Source of the DNA: Pseudomonas sp. Root71
GTDB lineage: Bacteria > Pseudomonadota > Gammaproteobacteria > Pseudomonadales > Pseudomonadaceae
DNA length: 47,401 bases
Assembly (NCBI RefSeq): GCF_001429045.1
Contig: NZ_LMHY01000008.1
Location: forward strand, 52,130-99,530
Reading direction: 5' to 3'
Of this stretch, positions 1 through 8,001 are shown in pieces; the first letter of the stretch is position 1, and every line of letters begins with the position of its first letter. Below the pieces are notes generated by a model, which worked only from the letters and a program-made list of their open reading frames with translations, did no database searches and was not told the origin of the DNA. The position numbers were made by a program, and so were the translations under genes.

Positions 1-163
1 ATTTTCCGCACCCTTCGACATTGTCAAAAATCAAAAGATCGCAGCCTCGTTGCACTCGACAGCTCCTACAGGGAAACACGCACACATCAGAACCAGGCCG
101 GTAGGCCGCCTCGGGCGCTGTTGCGGTGCACGCCCCCTCGTGAGGCCGAATGTCAGGGGCAAG

Positions 164-256
164 AGCGTTTGGTTACTTTGCGCCGGGCCGCGCAGGCTTT
201 TCCAAGTGACCCGCCGTAAGGGCGGAACCTTAAGCGGCCGTTACCAAAGAAACGGA
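164..256. repeat. Interspersed repeat-like element with imperfect inverted ends
   Basis: The segment starts with a TTTGGTTAC-like end and finishes with its near-inverse GTTACCAAA, with an inner hairpin CCGCC/GGCGG at 211-225. I recall similar GTAAGGGCGG-containing repeats between genes in many Pseudomonas genomes. The short open frame across it has an Arg/Gly-rich composition typical of non-coding DNA and I do not call it a gene. Bases 1-163 show nothing else I can support. Confidence 0.4.
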
Positions 257-282
257 TATGTACACGGTCAAAACCCGCAGCA

Positions 283-846
283 TCAGCGAATAAAGTGAAT
301 CTTCCCGCTGTCATCATTACCCATGTAGATGCCATACACCCCGGCCTGGCGCTCCTCGATATAGCGCTCAAGAATCTGCCGGATCGCCGGGTAGTAGATG
401 CTGTCCCAGGGAATATCCTCAGGCGCGAAGAACTGGTAGTCGAGGGTTTCCGGCCCGTACTGCCCGGTGATCTCCAGCGCGATGGCGCGGAAGATGATGT
501 ACACCTCGCTGATCTGCGGCACGCTGAAGATCGAATAGGGCGAGACGATTTCCGCACGCACGCCGCTTTCTTCCCAGACTTCGCGCAAGGCCGCCTGCTC
601 GGTGGTCTCACCGCTTTCCATGAAGCCCGCCGGCAGGGTCCAGGTGCCGGGGCGCGGTGGAATGGCGCGCTGGCACAACAGGTACTTGCCGTCCTGCTCG
701 ATGATGCAGCCGGCAATGATCTTCGGATTGACGTAATGGATGTAGCCGCAGCCGCGGCACATCAGGCGCTCGTGCGTATCGCCCGGCGGCAACTGTGACC
801 TAAGGTCTGCGCTGCCGCACTTGGGGCAAAAGCTCGGGCTGAACAT
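283..846 (-). CDS. Nudix hydrolase with N-terminal zinc ribbon
   Basis: This is a 187-residue Nudix-family pyrophosphohydrolase, expected to cleave a nucleoside diphosphate linked to another moiety (for example NADH, ADP-ribose or an oxidised nucleotide). A zinc ribbon is visible at the N-terminus as C7, C10, C30 and C33. The Nudix box occupies residues 74-96, with G74, E80, R88, E89, E92, E93 and G95 all in place, so the metal site looks intact. The layout is like NudC-type proteins without their long N-terminal domain. The start lies one base after the stop of the GntR gene, so it is probably the last gene of the operon. The true substrate cannot be read from sequence, and a link to the catabolic pathway is only positional. 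Confidence 0.88.
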   Translation of the reverse strand: MFSPSFCPKCGSADLRSQLPPGDTHERLMCRGCGYIHYVNPKIIAGCIIEQDGKYLLCQRAIPPRPGTWTLPAGFMESGETTEQAALREVWEESGVRAEIVSPYSIFSVPQISEVYIIFRAIALEITGQYGPETLDYQFFAPEDIPWDSIYYPAIRQILERYIEERQAGVYGIYMGNDDSGKIHFIR

Positions 847-847
847 G

Positions 848-1600
848 TCAGCGACCTATGCGCGGTTCTTTCAGCGCGATGGGCTGGGTGATCGCCGGGA
901 TGTCGCCGGTTTCTTCCTGCTTGCGCTTGAGGTAGTCCAGGGCCACGGCAGCGGCTGCACGCACATGGTCGACGCATGCCTGGTGGGCGGCCAGCGGGTC
1001 ACCGCCCTTGATCGCCTCGACCATGCGTTCCATTTCCTGGTTGCTGGCGCCGCGACGGTTTTCCTGGGACACCGAGGTTGCGCGCAGGTAGCTGATGCGT
1101 GCCTGCAACTGGCGCAGTTGAGTGGCCGCGACATGGTTGCCCGAGCCTTCGAGCAGCACGTCGTAGAAACCCTGCACCGAGTCGATGACCTGTTGCAGCT
1201 CGCCGTCTTTCAACGCCTTGCGGTTTTCTTCCAGGGCTTTTTCCAGGGCCTTGATGTCCTTGGCCTTGGCGCGCAGGGTGAACAGCTGAACGATCAGCCC
1301 TTCGAGCACGCAGCGCAGCTCGTAGATGTCCACGGCATCGGCCAGGGTGATGATCGCGACACGCGGGCCCTTGGCGTCGGCGAATTCCACCAGGCCTTCG
1401 GATTCAAGATGACGCAAGGCTTCGCGCACGGAAGTACGGCTGACGCCCAGGCGATCGCACAGATCGCGTTCGACCAGACGGTCTCCCGGCAGGAGCTGGA
1501 AGTTCATGATGGCGCTTCGCAGTTTATCCAGCACGATTTCGCGCAGGGTAACGGGGTTGCGATTGACCTTGAAGCTGTCGTCGAGTGGCAGGCGTTTCAT
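848..1600 (-). CDS. GntR-family transcriptional regulator, FCD (FadR) subfamily
   Basis: This is a DNA-binding repressor or activator of 250 residues. A winged helix-turn-helix lies near the N-terminus (core LCDRLGVSRTSVREALRHLE), followed by an all-helical FCD ligand-binding domain. FCD regulators usually bind small organic acids and control the adjacent catabolic genes. An open frame extends upstream to 1729 but would overlap the end of the preceding gene. I chose the ATG at 1600 because the protein then starts just before the usual N-terminal region (MKRLPLDDSF) ahead of the wHTH. It lies in the same orientation as the catabolic genes, so autoregulation through the palindrome at 7104-7115 is plausible. 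Ligand unknown. Confidence 0.9.
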   Translation of the reverse strand: MKRLPLDDSFKVNRNPVTLREIVLDKLRSAIMNFQLLPGDRLVERDLCDRLGVSRTSVREALRHLESEGLVEFADAKGPRVAIITLADAVDIYELRCVLEGLIVQLFTLRAKAKDIKALEKALEENRKALKDGELQQVIDSVQGFYDVLLEGSGNHVAATQLRQLQARISYLRATSVSQENRRGASNQEMERMVEAIKGGDPLAAHQACVDHVRAAAAVALDYLKRKQEETGDIPAITQPIALKEPRIGR

Positions 1601-1688
1601 GGGGTCCGCTCTGATTGTGGCTGTCCATGCAAAAAGAACACTTCGATTACGGGAATCTGGGTGCCCGGTCAGATCAAACAGCCAAGGG

Positions 1689-2078
1689 TTAACTGGAGGC
1701 CTCGGCATCGGCTTCGGCGAAGGCTTCACGGGCGAGCCGGAAACTGTCTACGGCAGCGGGGACACCGCAATAAATGCCGACCTGAAGCAATATTTCGCGT
1801 ATTTGCTCACGACTCAGGCCGTTACGCAAGGCACCGCGCACATGCAGCTTGAGTTCATGGGGCCGGTTGAGGGCCGAGATCATCGCTAGGTTGATCATGC
1901 TGCGCTCCTTGAGCGACAAACCCTCACGACCCCAGACATGACCCCAACAATATTCGGTGACCATTTCCTGCAACGGTCGAGTGAAGTCGTCGGCGTTCTC
2001 GATGGAACGGTTGACGTAGGCCTCGCCCAGCACCTGGGTGCGGATCTTCAGGCCTTTTTCGTATTTTTCGTTGCTCAT
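1689..2078 (-). CDS. Carboxymuconolactone decarboxylase (CMD) family protein
   Basis: The protein is 129 residues, the usual size of a stand-alone CMD domain such as PcaC. The central helix region with the segment LSLKERSMINLAMISAL, followed by HELKLHVRGALRNG, is typical of the decarboxylase branch (PcaC-like) rather than the AhpD peroxidase branch, whose CxxC motif is absent. PcaC itself decarboxylates 4-carboxymuconolactone in protocatechuate breakdown. No other pca gene is near, so here it probably acts on a lactone or a similar ring-opening product made by this operon. It lies 19 bases downstream of the semialdehyde dehydrogenase gene and 88 bases before the regulator start. Confidence 0.85.
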   Translation of the reverse strand: MSNEKYEKGLKIRTQVLGEAYVNRSIENADDFTRPLQEMVTEYCWGHVWGREGLSLKERSMINLAMISALNRPHELKLHVRGALRNGLSREQIREILLQVGIYCGVPAAVDSFRLAREAFAEADAEASS

Positions 2079-2097
2079 TTGCGTCGCTCCCGTGGGC

Positions 2098-3549
2098 TCA
2101 GAGGCCGCCCATCAAGGTGTATTTGAGTTCCAGGTAATCCTCGATGCCGTACTTGGAACCTTCACGGCCCAAGCCTGAAGATTTGATGCCGCCGAACGGT
2201 GCGACTTCGGTGGAAATCAGCCCTTCGTTGATCCCGACCATGCCGTATTCCAGTGCCTCGCTCATGCGCCAGGCGCGGCCCAGGTCGCGGGTGTAGCAGT
2301 AGGCGGCCAGGCCGAATTCGGTGTCGTTGGCCATCTCGACGGCCTGGGCCTCGGTGTTGAAGCGAAACACGGCGGCCAGCGGGCCAAAGGTTTCATCCCG
2401 TGCGACCTTCATCTGCGTGGTGACGCCGATAAGCACGGTCGGCTGGAAGAAGCCGTTACCCAATGCATGGCGCTCGCCGCCGCACAGCAGTTGTGCACCG
2501 TGGGCCAGTGCGTCTTGCACGTGGTCTTCGACCTTGGCCACGGCACGCTCGTTGATCAGCGGCCCTTGGGTGACGGCATCATCGAAACCGCTGCCGACCT
2601 TGAGCTGCGAAACCCGCTCGGCCAGGCGCGCGACAAAGGCGTCGTGGATGCCGTCTTGCACCAGGAAGCGGTTGACGCAGACGCAGGTCTGCCCGGCGTT
2701 GCGGAATTTGGCGATCAGCGCGCCATCGACGGCACGCTCCAGATCGGCGTCGTCGAAGACGATGAATGGCGCGTTGCCGCCCAGTTCCAGCGAGACTTTT
2801 TTCAGGGTCGGCGCGCACTGGGCCATCAGCAATTTTCCGATCCCGGTGGAGCCGGTGAACGACAACTTGCGCACGAGAGGGCTTGAAGTCAGCTCACCAC
2901 CGATGGCAATGGCATCGCCAGTGACCACGTTGAAGATGCCCGCTGGAATGCCGGCCTGTTCCGCCAGTGCGGCCATGGCCAGCGCCGAGAACGGCGTTTC
3001 CGGGGCCGGCTTGACGATGCACGGGCAACCGGCCGCCAGCGCCGGGCCGGCCTTGCGGGTGATCATCGCCGCCGGGAAGTTCCACGGCGTGATGGCCGCG
3101 ACGACGCCAATCGGCTCCTTGCTGACCACAATGCGCGCATCACCCTTGTGGCTGGGAATGGTGTCGCCGTAGATGCGCTTGGCCTCTTCGGCGAACCACT
3201 CGATGAAGCTCGCGGCATAGAGGATTTCACCCTTGGCCTCAGTCAGTGGCTTGCCTTGTTCGAGGGTGAGGATTTCAGCCAGGGCGTCGGCGTTCTCCAG
3301 CATCAAGGCATGCCAGCGCTTGAGCGTATTGCTGCGCTCCTTGGCGGTCAGTGCGCGCCAGGCCGGCCAGGCTTTGTTGGCGGCCTCGATAGCCTGGCGC
3401 GCGTGCTCGGCACCGAGGTTCGGCACCCGGCCGATGAGTTCACCGGTGGCCGGGTTGAAGATGTCCTGACAGGCGCCATCCGGCGCGTCCAGCCATTGGC
3501 CGTTGATGTAGGCCTGCTGGCGGAACAGTAACGAGGCTGCTGGGCTCAT
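2098..3549 (-). CDS. NAD(P)-dependent succinate-semialdehyde-type dehydrogenase
   Basis: A 483-residue aldehyde dehydrogenase that oxidises an aldehyde to its acid, most like GabD. The oxyanion Asn of the PWNFP motif is near residue 157, the general base Glu of ELGGNAP near 255, and the catalytic Cys of NAGQTCVC near 289. The second Cys two residues later matches the redox-sensitive pair known in GabD proteins. The open frame runs upstream to 3621 through a REP hairpin. I chose the ATG at 3549 because MSPAASLLF starts just before the standard ALDH N-terminus. Two different ALDH genes in one operon suggest that two aldehydes are formed in the pathway. Succinate semialdehyde as substrate is inferred from family likeness only. 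Confidence 0.9.
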   Translation of the reverse strand: MSPAASLLFRQQAYINGQWLDAPDGACQDIFNPATGELIGRVPNLGAEHARQAIEAANKAWPAWRALTAKERSNTLKRWHALMLENADALAEILTLEQGKPLTEAKGEILYAASFIEWFAEEAKRIYGDTIPSHKGDARIVVSKEPIGVVAAITPWNFPAAMITRKAGPALAAGCPCIVKPAPETPFSALAMAALAEQAGIPAGIFNVVTGDAIAIGGELTSSPLVRKLSFTGSTGIGKLLMAQCAPTLKKVSLELGGNAPFIVFDDADLERAVDGALIAKFRNAGQTCVCVNRFLVQDGIHDAFVARLAERVSQLKVGSGFDDAVTQGPLINERAVAKVEDHVQDALAHGAQLLCGGERHALGNGFFQPTVLIGVTTQMKVARDETFGPLAAVFRFNTEAQAVEMANDTEFGLAAYCYTRDLGRAWRMSEALEYGMVGINEGLISTEVAPFGGIKSSGLGREGSKYGIEDYLELKYTLMGGL

Positions 3550-3574
3550 GCCGGCTCCCGAGTAAAGTGGTGGA

Positions 3575-3604
3575 CCCTGTGGGAGCAAGCCCGCTCCCAC
3601 AGGG
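3575..3604. repeat. REP-type palindrome
   Basis: CCCTGTGGGAGC and its exact inverse GCTCCCACAGGG flank a 6-base loop, a perfect 12-bp stem. The GTGGGAGC core is the hallmark of REP elements in the P. fluorescens group. It lies between the flavin reductase and semialdehyde dehydrogenase genes and could fold in the operon mRNA and alter its stability. Confidence 0.88.
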
Positions 3605-3620
3605 GGATTGTGTTCAACCA

Positions 3621-4106
3621 TCAGGCCAGGGTGGGCAGCGGCCCCAGCTTGCCTTTGTGGTAGATCATCGGCGTGACCGGTTGCGCGGGCAGGATCAGGT
3701 TCTTCACCGCGCCGACGATGATCGCGTGATCACCGCCGTCGTATTCGCGCCACAGTTCGCACTCGATGATCGCCGTCGCCTTGGCGAGGATCGGGTTACC
3801 CAGATCGCTCAAGTGCCACTCGATACCTTTGGCCTTGTCCTTGCCTTTACCGGCGAAGGCATAGGCTTCGGCGGTCTGCTCGGCGGACAGCAAGTGAATC
3901 GCGAACTGCTTGCTGTCGCGCAGCACCGGATAGGTGTCGGAGCCGTAGTTGGGGCAGAACAGCACCAGTGCCGGATCGATCGACAGCGCACTGAAGGCGC
4001 TGGCGGTGATGCCGACGATGCCGCCTTCCGGGTCCAGGGTGGTGACCACCGTGACCCCGGACGGGAACGAGCTCATGACGTCTTTGTAAATGCCGGGTTC
4101 GATCAT
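3621..4106 (-). CDS. Flavin reductase domain protein (FMN/FAD reductase component)
   Basis: A 161-residue single-domain flavin reductase. The start (MSSFPSGVTVVTT), the ITASAFSALSIDPALVLFC stretch and the GDHAIIVGAV segment near residue 130 are the conserved flavin-binding features of the family. Such enzymes use NAD(P)H to reduce free FMN or FAD, which diffuses to a partner monooxygenase. No monooxygenase gene is seen in this window, on either side of the operon. It is 12 bases downstream of the aldehyde dehydrogenase gene and in the same orientation. A flavin-storing or cofactor-independent role is possible but less likely. Confidence 0.88.
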   Translation of the reverse strand: MIEPGIYKDVMSSFPSGVTVVTTLDPEGGIVGITASAFSALSIDPALVLFCPNYGSDTYPVLRDSKQFAIHLLSAEQTAEAYAFAGKGKDKAKGIEWHLSDLGNPILAKATAIIECELWREYDGGDHAIIVGAVKNLILPAQPVTPMIYHKGKLGPLPTLA

Positions 4107-4118
4107 TTTCCAGGACTC

Positions 4119-5600
4119 CTAGCGCATCACGAAGGGATCAGGCATCGGTGCCTGGGACAGGTTGATCCACACCGTTTTCAGCTCGGTGTAGGCCAGCACC
4201 GAATCGATGCCGCTTTCGCGTCCATAGCCGCTGTTCTTGAAGCCGCCGATCGGCGCCATGGCCGACACCGCGCGGTAGGTGTTGACCCAGATGATCCCCG
4301 AACGCACGTCCCGGGCCAGGCGATGGGCACGGCCCAAATCTCGGGTCCAGATGCCGGCGGCGAGGCCGAACTGCGAGTCGTTGGCAATCGCCAGCGCTTC
4401 GGCTTCGTCCTTGAACCGGATGACCGAGGCCACCGGGCCAAAGACTTCTTCCTGCATGATCTTCATCGAGTTGCGGTCGCATTCGAACAGCGTCGGCTCG
4501 TAGAACCAACCGTCGCCCAGATTCTCCGGACGCTTGCCACCCAGACGCAGACGCGCACCTTCGGCGATGGCATCGGCCACCAGGCCTTCGACCACGGCCA
4601 GTTGCTGCGCGGTGGCCATCGGGCCCATTTCGCTGCTGTCGTCCTGGGGGTTGCCGATGCGGATGCGCTGGGCGCGTTCCACCAGGCGGCCGACGAACTC
4701 ATCGTAGATTTCATCCTGCACCAGCAAGCGCGAACCGGACACACAGCTCTGCCCGGAGGCGGCGTAGATCCCGGCGATGGCGCCGTTGATCGCGCTGTCG
4801 AGGTCGGCGTCGGCGAAGATGATGTTCGGCGATTTGCCCCCCAGTTCCAGCGACAGCTTGGCGAAGTTCTCCGCGCTGCTGCGCACCACATGCCGCGCCG
4901 TGGCCGCGCCGCCGGTGAAGGCGATCTTGCGGATCAGCGGATGGCGGGTGAGGGCGGCACCGGTGCTCGGGCCGTAACCGGTGACAACGTTGACTACGCC
5001 CGGTGGAATCCCGGCTTCCAGCGCCAGACGCGCCAGTTCAAGAATCGTTGCCGAGGCGTGTTCCGACGGCTTGATCACGATGGTGTTGCCCGCCGCGAGG
5101 GCCGGAGCAAGTTTGATCGCGGTCAGGTACAGCGGGCTGTTCCACGGAATGATTGCGGCGACCACGCCCATGGCTTCGTGCACGGTGTAGGCAAACAGAT
5201 CTGGCTTGTCCAGCGGCAGGGTGCCGCCTTCGAGCTTGTCCGCCAGGCCTGCGGTGTAGTGGAAGAACTCTGGCAGATAACCGACCTGGCCACGGGTTTC
5301 GCGGATCAGCTTGCCGTTGTCGCGGCTTTCCAGCTGCGCCAGTTGTTCTTTGTTTTCGGCGATCAGGTCGCCCAGGCGTCGCAGCAGTTTGCCACGAGCG
5401 GTGGCGGTCAAACCGCGCCAGGCCGGGCTGTCGAACGCGGTTTGCGCGGCTTGTACGGCGCGCTCGACATCGGCTTCGTCGGCATCGGGCAATTCGGCCC
5501 AAGGTTCGGCCAGCGCCGGGTTGAGGCTTTCGAAGGTCTTGCCGGACAGGGCATCGACCCATTCACCGCCGATGCACATCTGGAAGCGTGCGAGTGTCAT
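4119..5600 (-). CDS. Aldehyde dehydrogenase family protein
   Basis: A 493-residue NAD(P)-dependent aldehyde dehydrogenase of normal length. The visible catalytic set is N154 (PWNSP), E252 (LELGGKSP) and C285 (ASGQSCVSG). The Ser after the Gln in the Cys motif and the GGAATARHVV stretch set it apart from the second dehydrogenase of the operon, so the two are not recent duplicates. Its start codon overlaps the stop of the upstream hydrolase gene (ATGA), a sign of translational coupling. The substrate is unknown; the setting suggests an aldehyde formed after hydrolysis of an open-ring intermediate. Confidence 0.9.
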   Translation of the reverse strand: MTLARFQMCIGGEWVDALSGKTFESLNPALAEPWAELPDADEADVERAVQAAQTAFDSPAWRGLTATARGKLLRRLGDLIAENKEQLAQLESRDNGKLIRETRGQVGYLPEFFHYTAGLADKLEGGTLPLDKPDLFAYTVHEAMGVVAAIIPWNSPLYLTAIKLAPALAAGNTIVIKPSEHASATILELARLALEAGIPPGVVNVVTGYGPSTGAALTRHPLIRKIAFTGGAATARHVVRSSAENFAKLSLELGGKSPNIIFADADLDSAINGAIAGIYAASGQSCVSGSRLLVQDEIYDEFVGRLVERAQRIRIGNPQDDSSEMGPMATAQQLAVVEGLVADAIAEGARLRLGGKRPENLGDGWFYEPTLFECDRNSMKIMQEEVFGPVASVIRFKDEAEALAIANDSQFGLAAGIWTRDLGRAHRLARDVRSGIIWVNTYRAVSAMAPIGGFKNSGYGRESGIDSVLAYTELKTVWINLSQAPMPDPFVMR

Positions 5601-6430
5601 GCAACGATCCCCTTGATCTGGTTTTGTTGGGAGTGCGCGGTCTGCAGAAACTCCAGCAACAGCTGGTTGACCAGGCGCGGCGACTCTACCGGCATCATAT
5701 GCCGTTGCTCGGCGAGCACGGCAACGGTCGCACCGGGAATGCGTTCGGCCAGTTGCCTGGCCATTTCCGGGGTCGAGCCGGGGTCCAGTTCGCCGGTGGC
5801 GATCAACGTCGGCACCCGGATGCTGGCCAGGTCGTCGGCGCGGTACATGTCCTGAGTGGCGAACAGTTCATAAGTGGTCAGGTAACCCTGCGGATCATTA
5901 CCGGCCAGGGTCTGGCGAATCGCGGCGATCTGCGCCGGATTCGCGGCCTGGTATTCACGGCTGAACCAGCGCGACAGCGCCGCTTCGGCATTGGCGTCCG
6001 GCCCGTGTTCGGCGGCCTGGCTGGTGCGGGCGATGACCCCGGCGCGCTGTTCGGCGCTGCGGTTGAACACGCTGTTGAGCACCACCAGGCCCTCCAGGCG
6101 TTGCGGGTAGTGCAGGGCAAACGCCCGCGCCACCAGCCCGCCCATGGAAAAACCGATCACCGTGGCCTTGGGCAATTGCAGATGGTCGAGCAGCTCCAGC
6201 AATTGGTCGGCATAGCCGAGCAGCGGCGTACCGCTTTCCGGGCGTGGGCTGGCGCCATGGCCGAGCATGTCGTAGGCGATGACGCGGTACTTCGTGGCCA
6301 GGCCAACGATCTGGCCGCCCCACATTTCTTTGTTCAGGCCCACGCCGTGGATCAAGACCACGGGCTGGCCTTGGCCGGTCGCCAGGTAACTGGTGCCAGC
6401 CGGGGTGAGTTCAGCGGTGAGCCGAATCAT
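5597..6430 (-). CDS. Alpha/beta-fold hydrolase
   Basis: A 277-residue alpha/beta hydrolase of the meta-cleavage hydrolase or lactonase type. The HGVG oxyanion motif follows the first strands, the nucleophile elbow GFSMGG puts the catalytic Ser at residue 95, and GELDPGS and QRHMMP supply the likely Asp and His. It probably hydrolyses a C-C, ester, lactone or amide bond in the catabolic pathway. The frame also offers a TTG at 6445, but the ATG at 6430 has a strong AGGAG six bases ahead, so I chose that. The stop overlaps the downstream dehydrogenase start. A 3-oxoadipate enol-lactonase (PcaD-like) role is possible given the CMD-family gene in the same operon, but not proven. Confidence 0.88.
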   Translation of the reverse strand: MIRLTAELTPAGTSYLATGQGQPVVLIHGVGLNKEMWGGQIVGLATKYRVIAYDMLGHGASPRPESGTPLLGYADQLLELLDHLQLPKATVIGFSMGGLVARAFALHYPQRLEGLVVLNSVFNRSAEQRAGVIARTSQAAEHGPDANAEAALSRWFSREYQAANPAQIAAIRQTLAGNDPQGYLTTYELFATQDMYRADDLASIRVPTLIATGELDPGSTPEMARQLAERIPGATVAVLAEQRHMMPVESPRLVNQLLLEFLQTAHSQQNQIKGIVA

Positions 6431-6474
6431 GGAGCGCTCCTGCAATGCCTTCTTGTTGTCGTTCTGCTGGCCGG

Positions 6475-7065
6475 TTACTGGGCTTTTTCGGCTGCCAGTT
6501 CTTCCAGGTCGATGTAGCGGTTGCCGATGCGCGGGTGCAGGCGGCCGCCGTCGGCGCAGCCCAGGACCACGACGATTTCGTCGGCACGGGGTGCATCTTC
6601 GATCTGCATTTCCAAAGTGATGTAGTGCGAGCGAAGGCCTTCGTCGTCCTTGTGCATCATCGGGATCTGGATCGAAGTGCCCGGGCCGCCGCGCTTGTTG
6701 GTGAAACTCAGGTAACTCTTGGCCTTGACCGCTTCGCGGTAGTGGTTACCGAAGCGCAGGGTGTGGATCACCGCCGAAGCGTGTTCGATTTCGCCATCGG
6801 CGCCGACCACCGCAGCCTTGCCGTAGGCCTCGATTTTCTCGGCACCGCCAATGATGCCCACCAGACGCTCGACCATCAGCGCGCCGAGGTCGGAGCAGTT
6901 GGCGCGGATCTGCGGTTTCAGGTCTTCGACGAAACCGTTGCCCAGCCAGGGGTTTTTCATCACCACGGCCAGACCGACCATGGTCACGGGCTTATCGGTG
7001 GCTTTGCCGCCTTCAATAAAGGTTTCTTCGACATAGCTGACGATCTTGCGGATTTCGAAACTCAT
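6475..7065 (-). CDS. Amino acid synthesis family protein (DUF1185)
   Basis: A 196-residue protein recognised as the DUF1185 or 'amino acid synthesis' family by its overall sequence (opening EIRKIVSYVEETFIEGG, then GADGEIEHASAVIHTLRFGN and the C-terminal IVVVLGCADGGRLHPRIGNR). The family name is historical and I know of no secure reaction for it. The ATG at 7065 is preceded by GGAG at a good distance; an open frame continuing upstream to 7224 crosses the palindromic operator and is not used. It is the first gene of the catabolic operon, which suggests an enzymatic role early in the pathway. Confidence 0.82.
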   Translation of the reverse strand: MSFEIRKIVSYVEETFIEGGKATDKPVTMVGLAVVMKNPWLGNGFVEDLKPQIRANCSDLGALMVERLVGIIGGAEKIEAYGKAAVVGADGEIEHASAVIHTLRFGNHYREAVKAKSYLSFTNKRGGPGTSIQIPMMHKDDEGLRSHYITLEMQIEDAPRADEIVVVLGCADGGRLHPRIGNRYIDLEELAAEKAQ

Positions 7066-7103
7066 GAGCTGCTCCGTAGAGGTTTTGGGTGTCTGTGCGT
7101 CTG

Positions 7104-7115
7104 ATGGTATACCAT
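7104..7115. promoter_or_regulatory. Probable GntR (FCD) operator
   Basis: ATGGTATACCAT is a perfect 12-base palindrome 39 bases upstream of the first gene of the operon. It fits the TGGTNNACCA type of site bound by FCD-subfamily GntR regulators, and such a regulator is encoded in the same operon. On the minus strand TATTAT lies next to the site (7114-7119) and could be a -10 element, which would allow repression by blocking the promoter. Confidence 0.72.
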
Positions 7116-8001
7116 AATACCGATAGCACAAGTCCCTGAACGGAGTTTCTGGCTGGATGGCAGGTAAAAGTTCGCGCAGTGGGCAGCAGCGGACAAACGG
7201 CGGGCACGGGTTTACGCCGGGCACAGGCCCGGCATGAGAGGGAAGAGAAGGGTAAGGAAAGGGGTCAGAGGTGAAGCAGCGTTAAGTTGATGCCTTGCGC
7301 GAAAAAAATCGCGAGCGGGCATAGTTTTTCGCCCGACACCTGGCTTTTGATCCTCGCTGCAGGTCAGCCGTAGGTAATCCGGGTTGGTAAGCAGGAACAG
7401 AGCGGTATGATCATCGAGTTGGCCATCGCCTGGCCCATGCACAGCAACATCGAAGATCAACTGATGCACTACCAGAGCGTGAAATCGATATAAACACCAT
7501 GCCGCTGCATGAGATTGGTATGCGCCCGGGCATCACGTCTTGCGTGATTAAACCGGTTGTCACTTATGTATAAGCAACTGCTCGATTTCACCCCCCCGTT
7601 GTGTGGGCAGGCGCGTGAGGACACCCTTTGGCATGTGCGTATCGAACAGATCATCTATGCGCATTTTACGTACACCGCTTTATAAGAGCAGCCGACATTA
7701 CGCTCACCAGCTGATCACGATCATCCGCCCAATTCCCCCTCTCGAGGAAATTCAAAAGAAAACGCGCGCATCAGAACGGCCTTGAACCCCTGCCGCACAG
7801 GGGTTGCGAGCATTTGAACAGTAAGTAAATACCCATAATGCCTGTTTGACATCATTGCCCTTTGTAAAGCCGATGAGAAAAATAGCCCCCGTTTGAAAAT
7901 GCTTTCGAGCATTCGCGGCCATAAATGGGCAACCTGCCATACCCGGCCGAGCTATCAACAAGTGTGGCAGCCCCGCCTCCTTTCAAGGACGTCACAAGTA
8001 A
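7116..8001. other. Long non-coding gap
   Basis: No convincing gene is visible. A short plus-strand frame at about 7414-7493 (with MIIELAIAWP) reads like protein but lacks a start with a ribosome site and may be a gene remnant. An inverted repeat ATCACG/CGTGAT lies at 7532-7548. A good -35-like TTGACA is at 7846-7851 upstream of the toxin gene, but I see no matching -10 at the right distance. Confidence 0.5.

Noticed and set aside
50..298. 82-codon frame at the left end
   Set aside because: It crosses the interspersed repeat and is rich in Arg, Gly and His, with no family resemblance.
3567..5855. Open frame of 762 codons on the plus strand
   Set aside because: It lies opposite the flavin reductase and dehydrogenase genes and has the His/Gln/Gly/Arg-rich composition of an antisense shadow in GC-rich DNA.
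7532..7548. Inverted repeat ATCACG-TCTTG-CGTGAT as a terminator
   Set aside because: No T-run follows on either strand and no gene ends close by.
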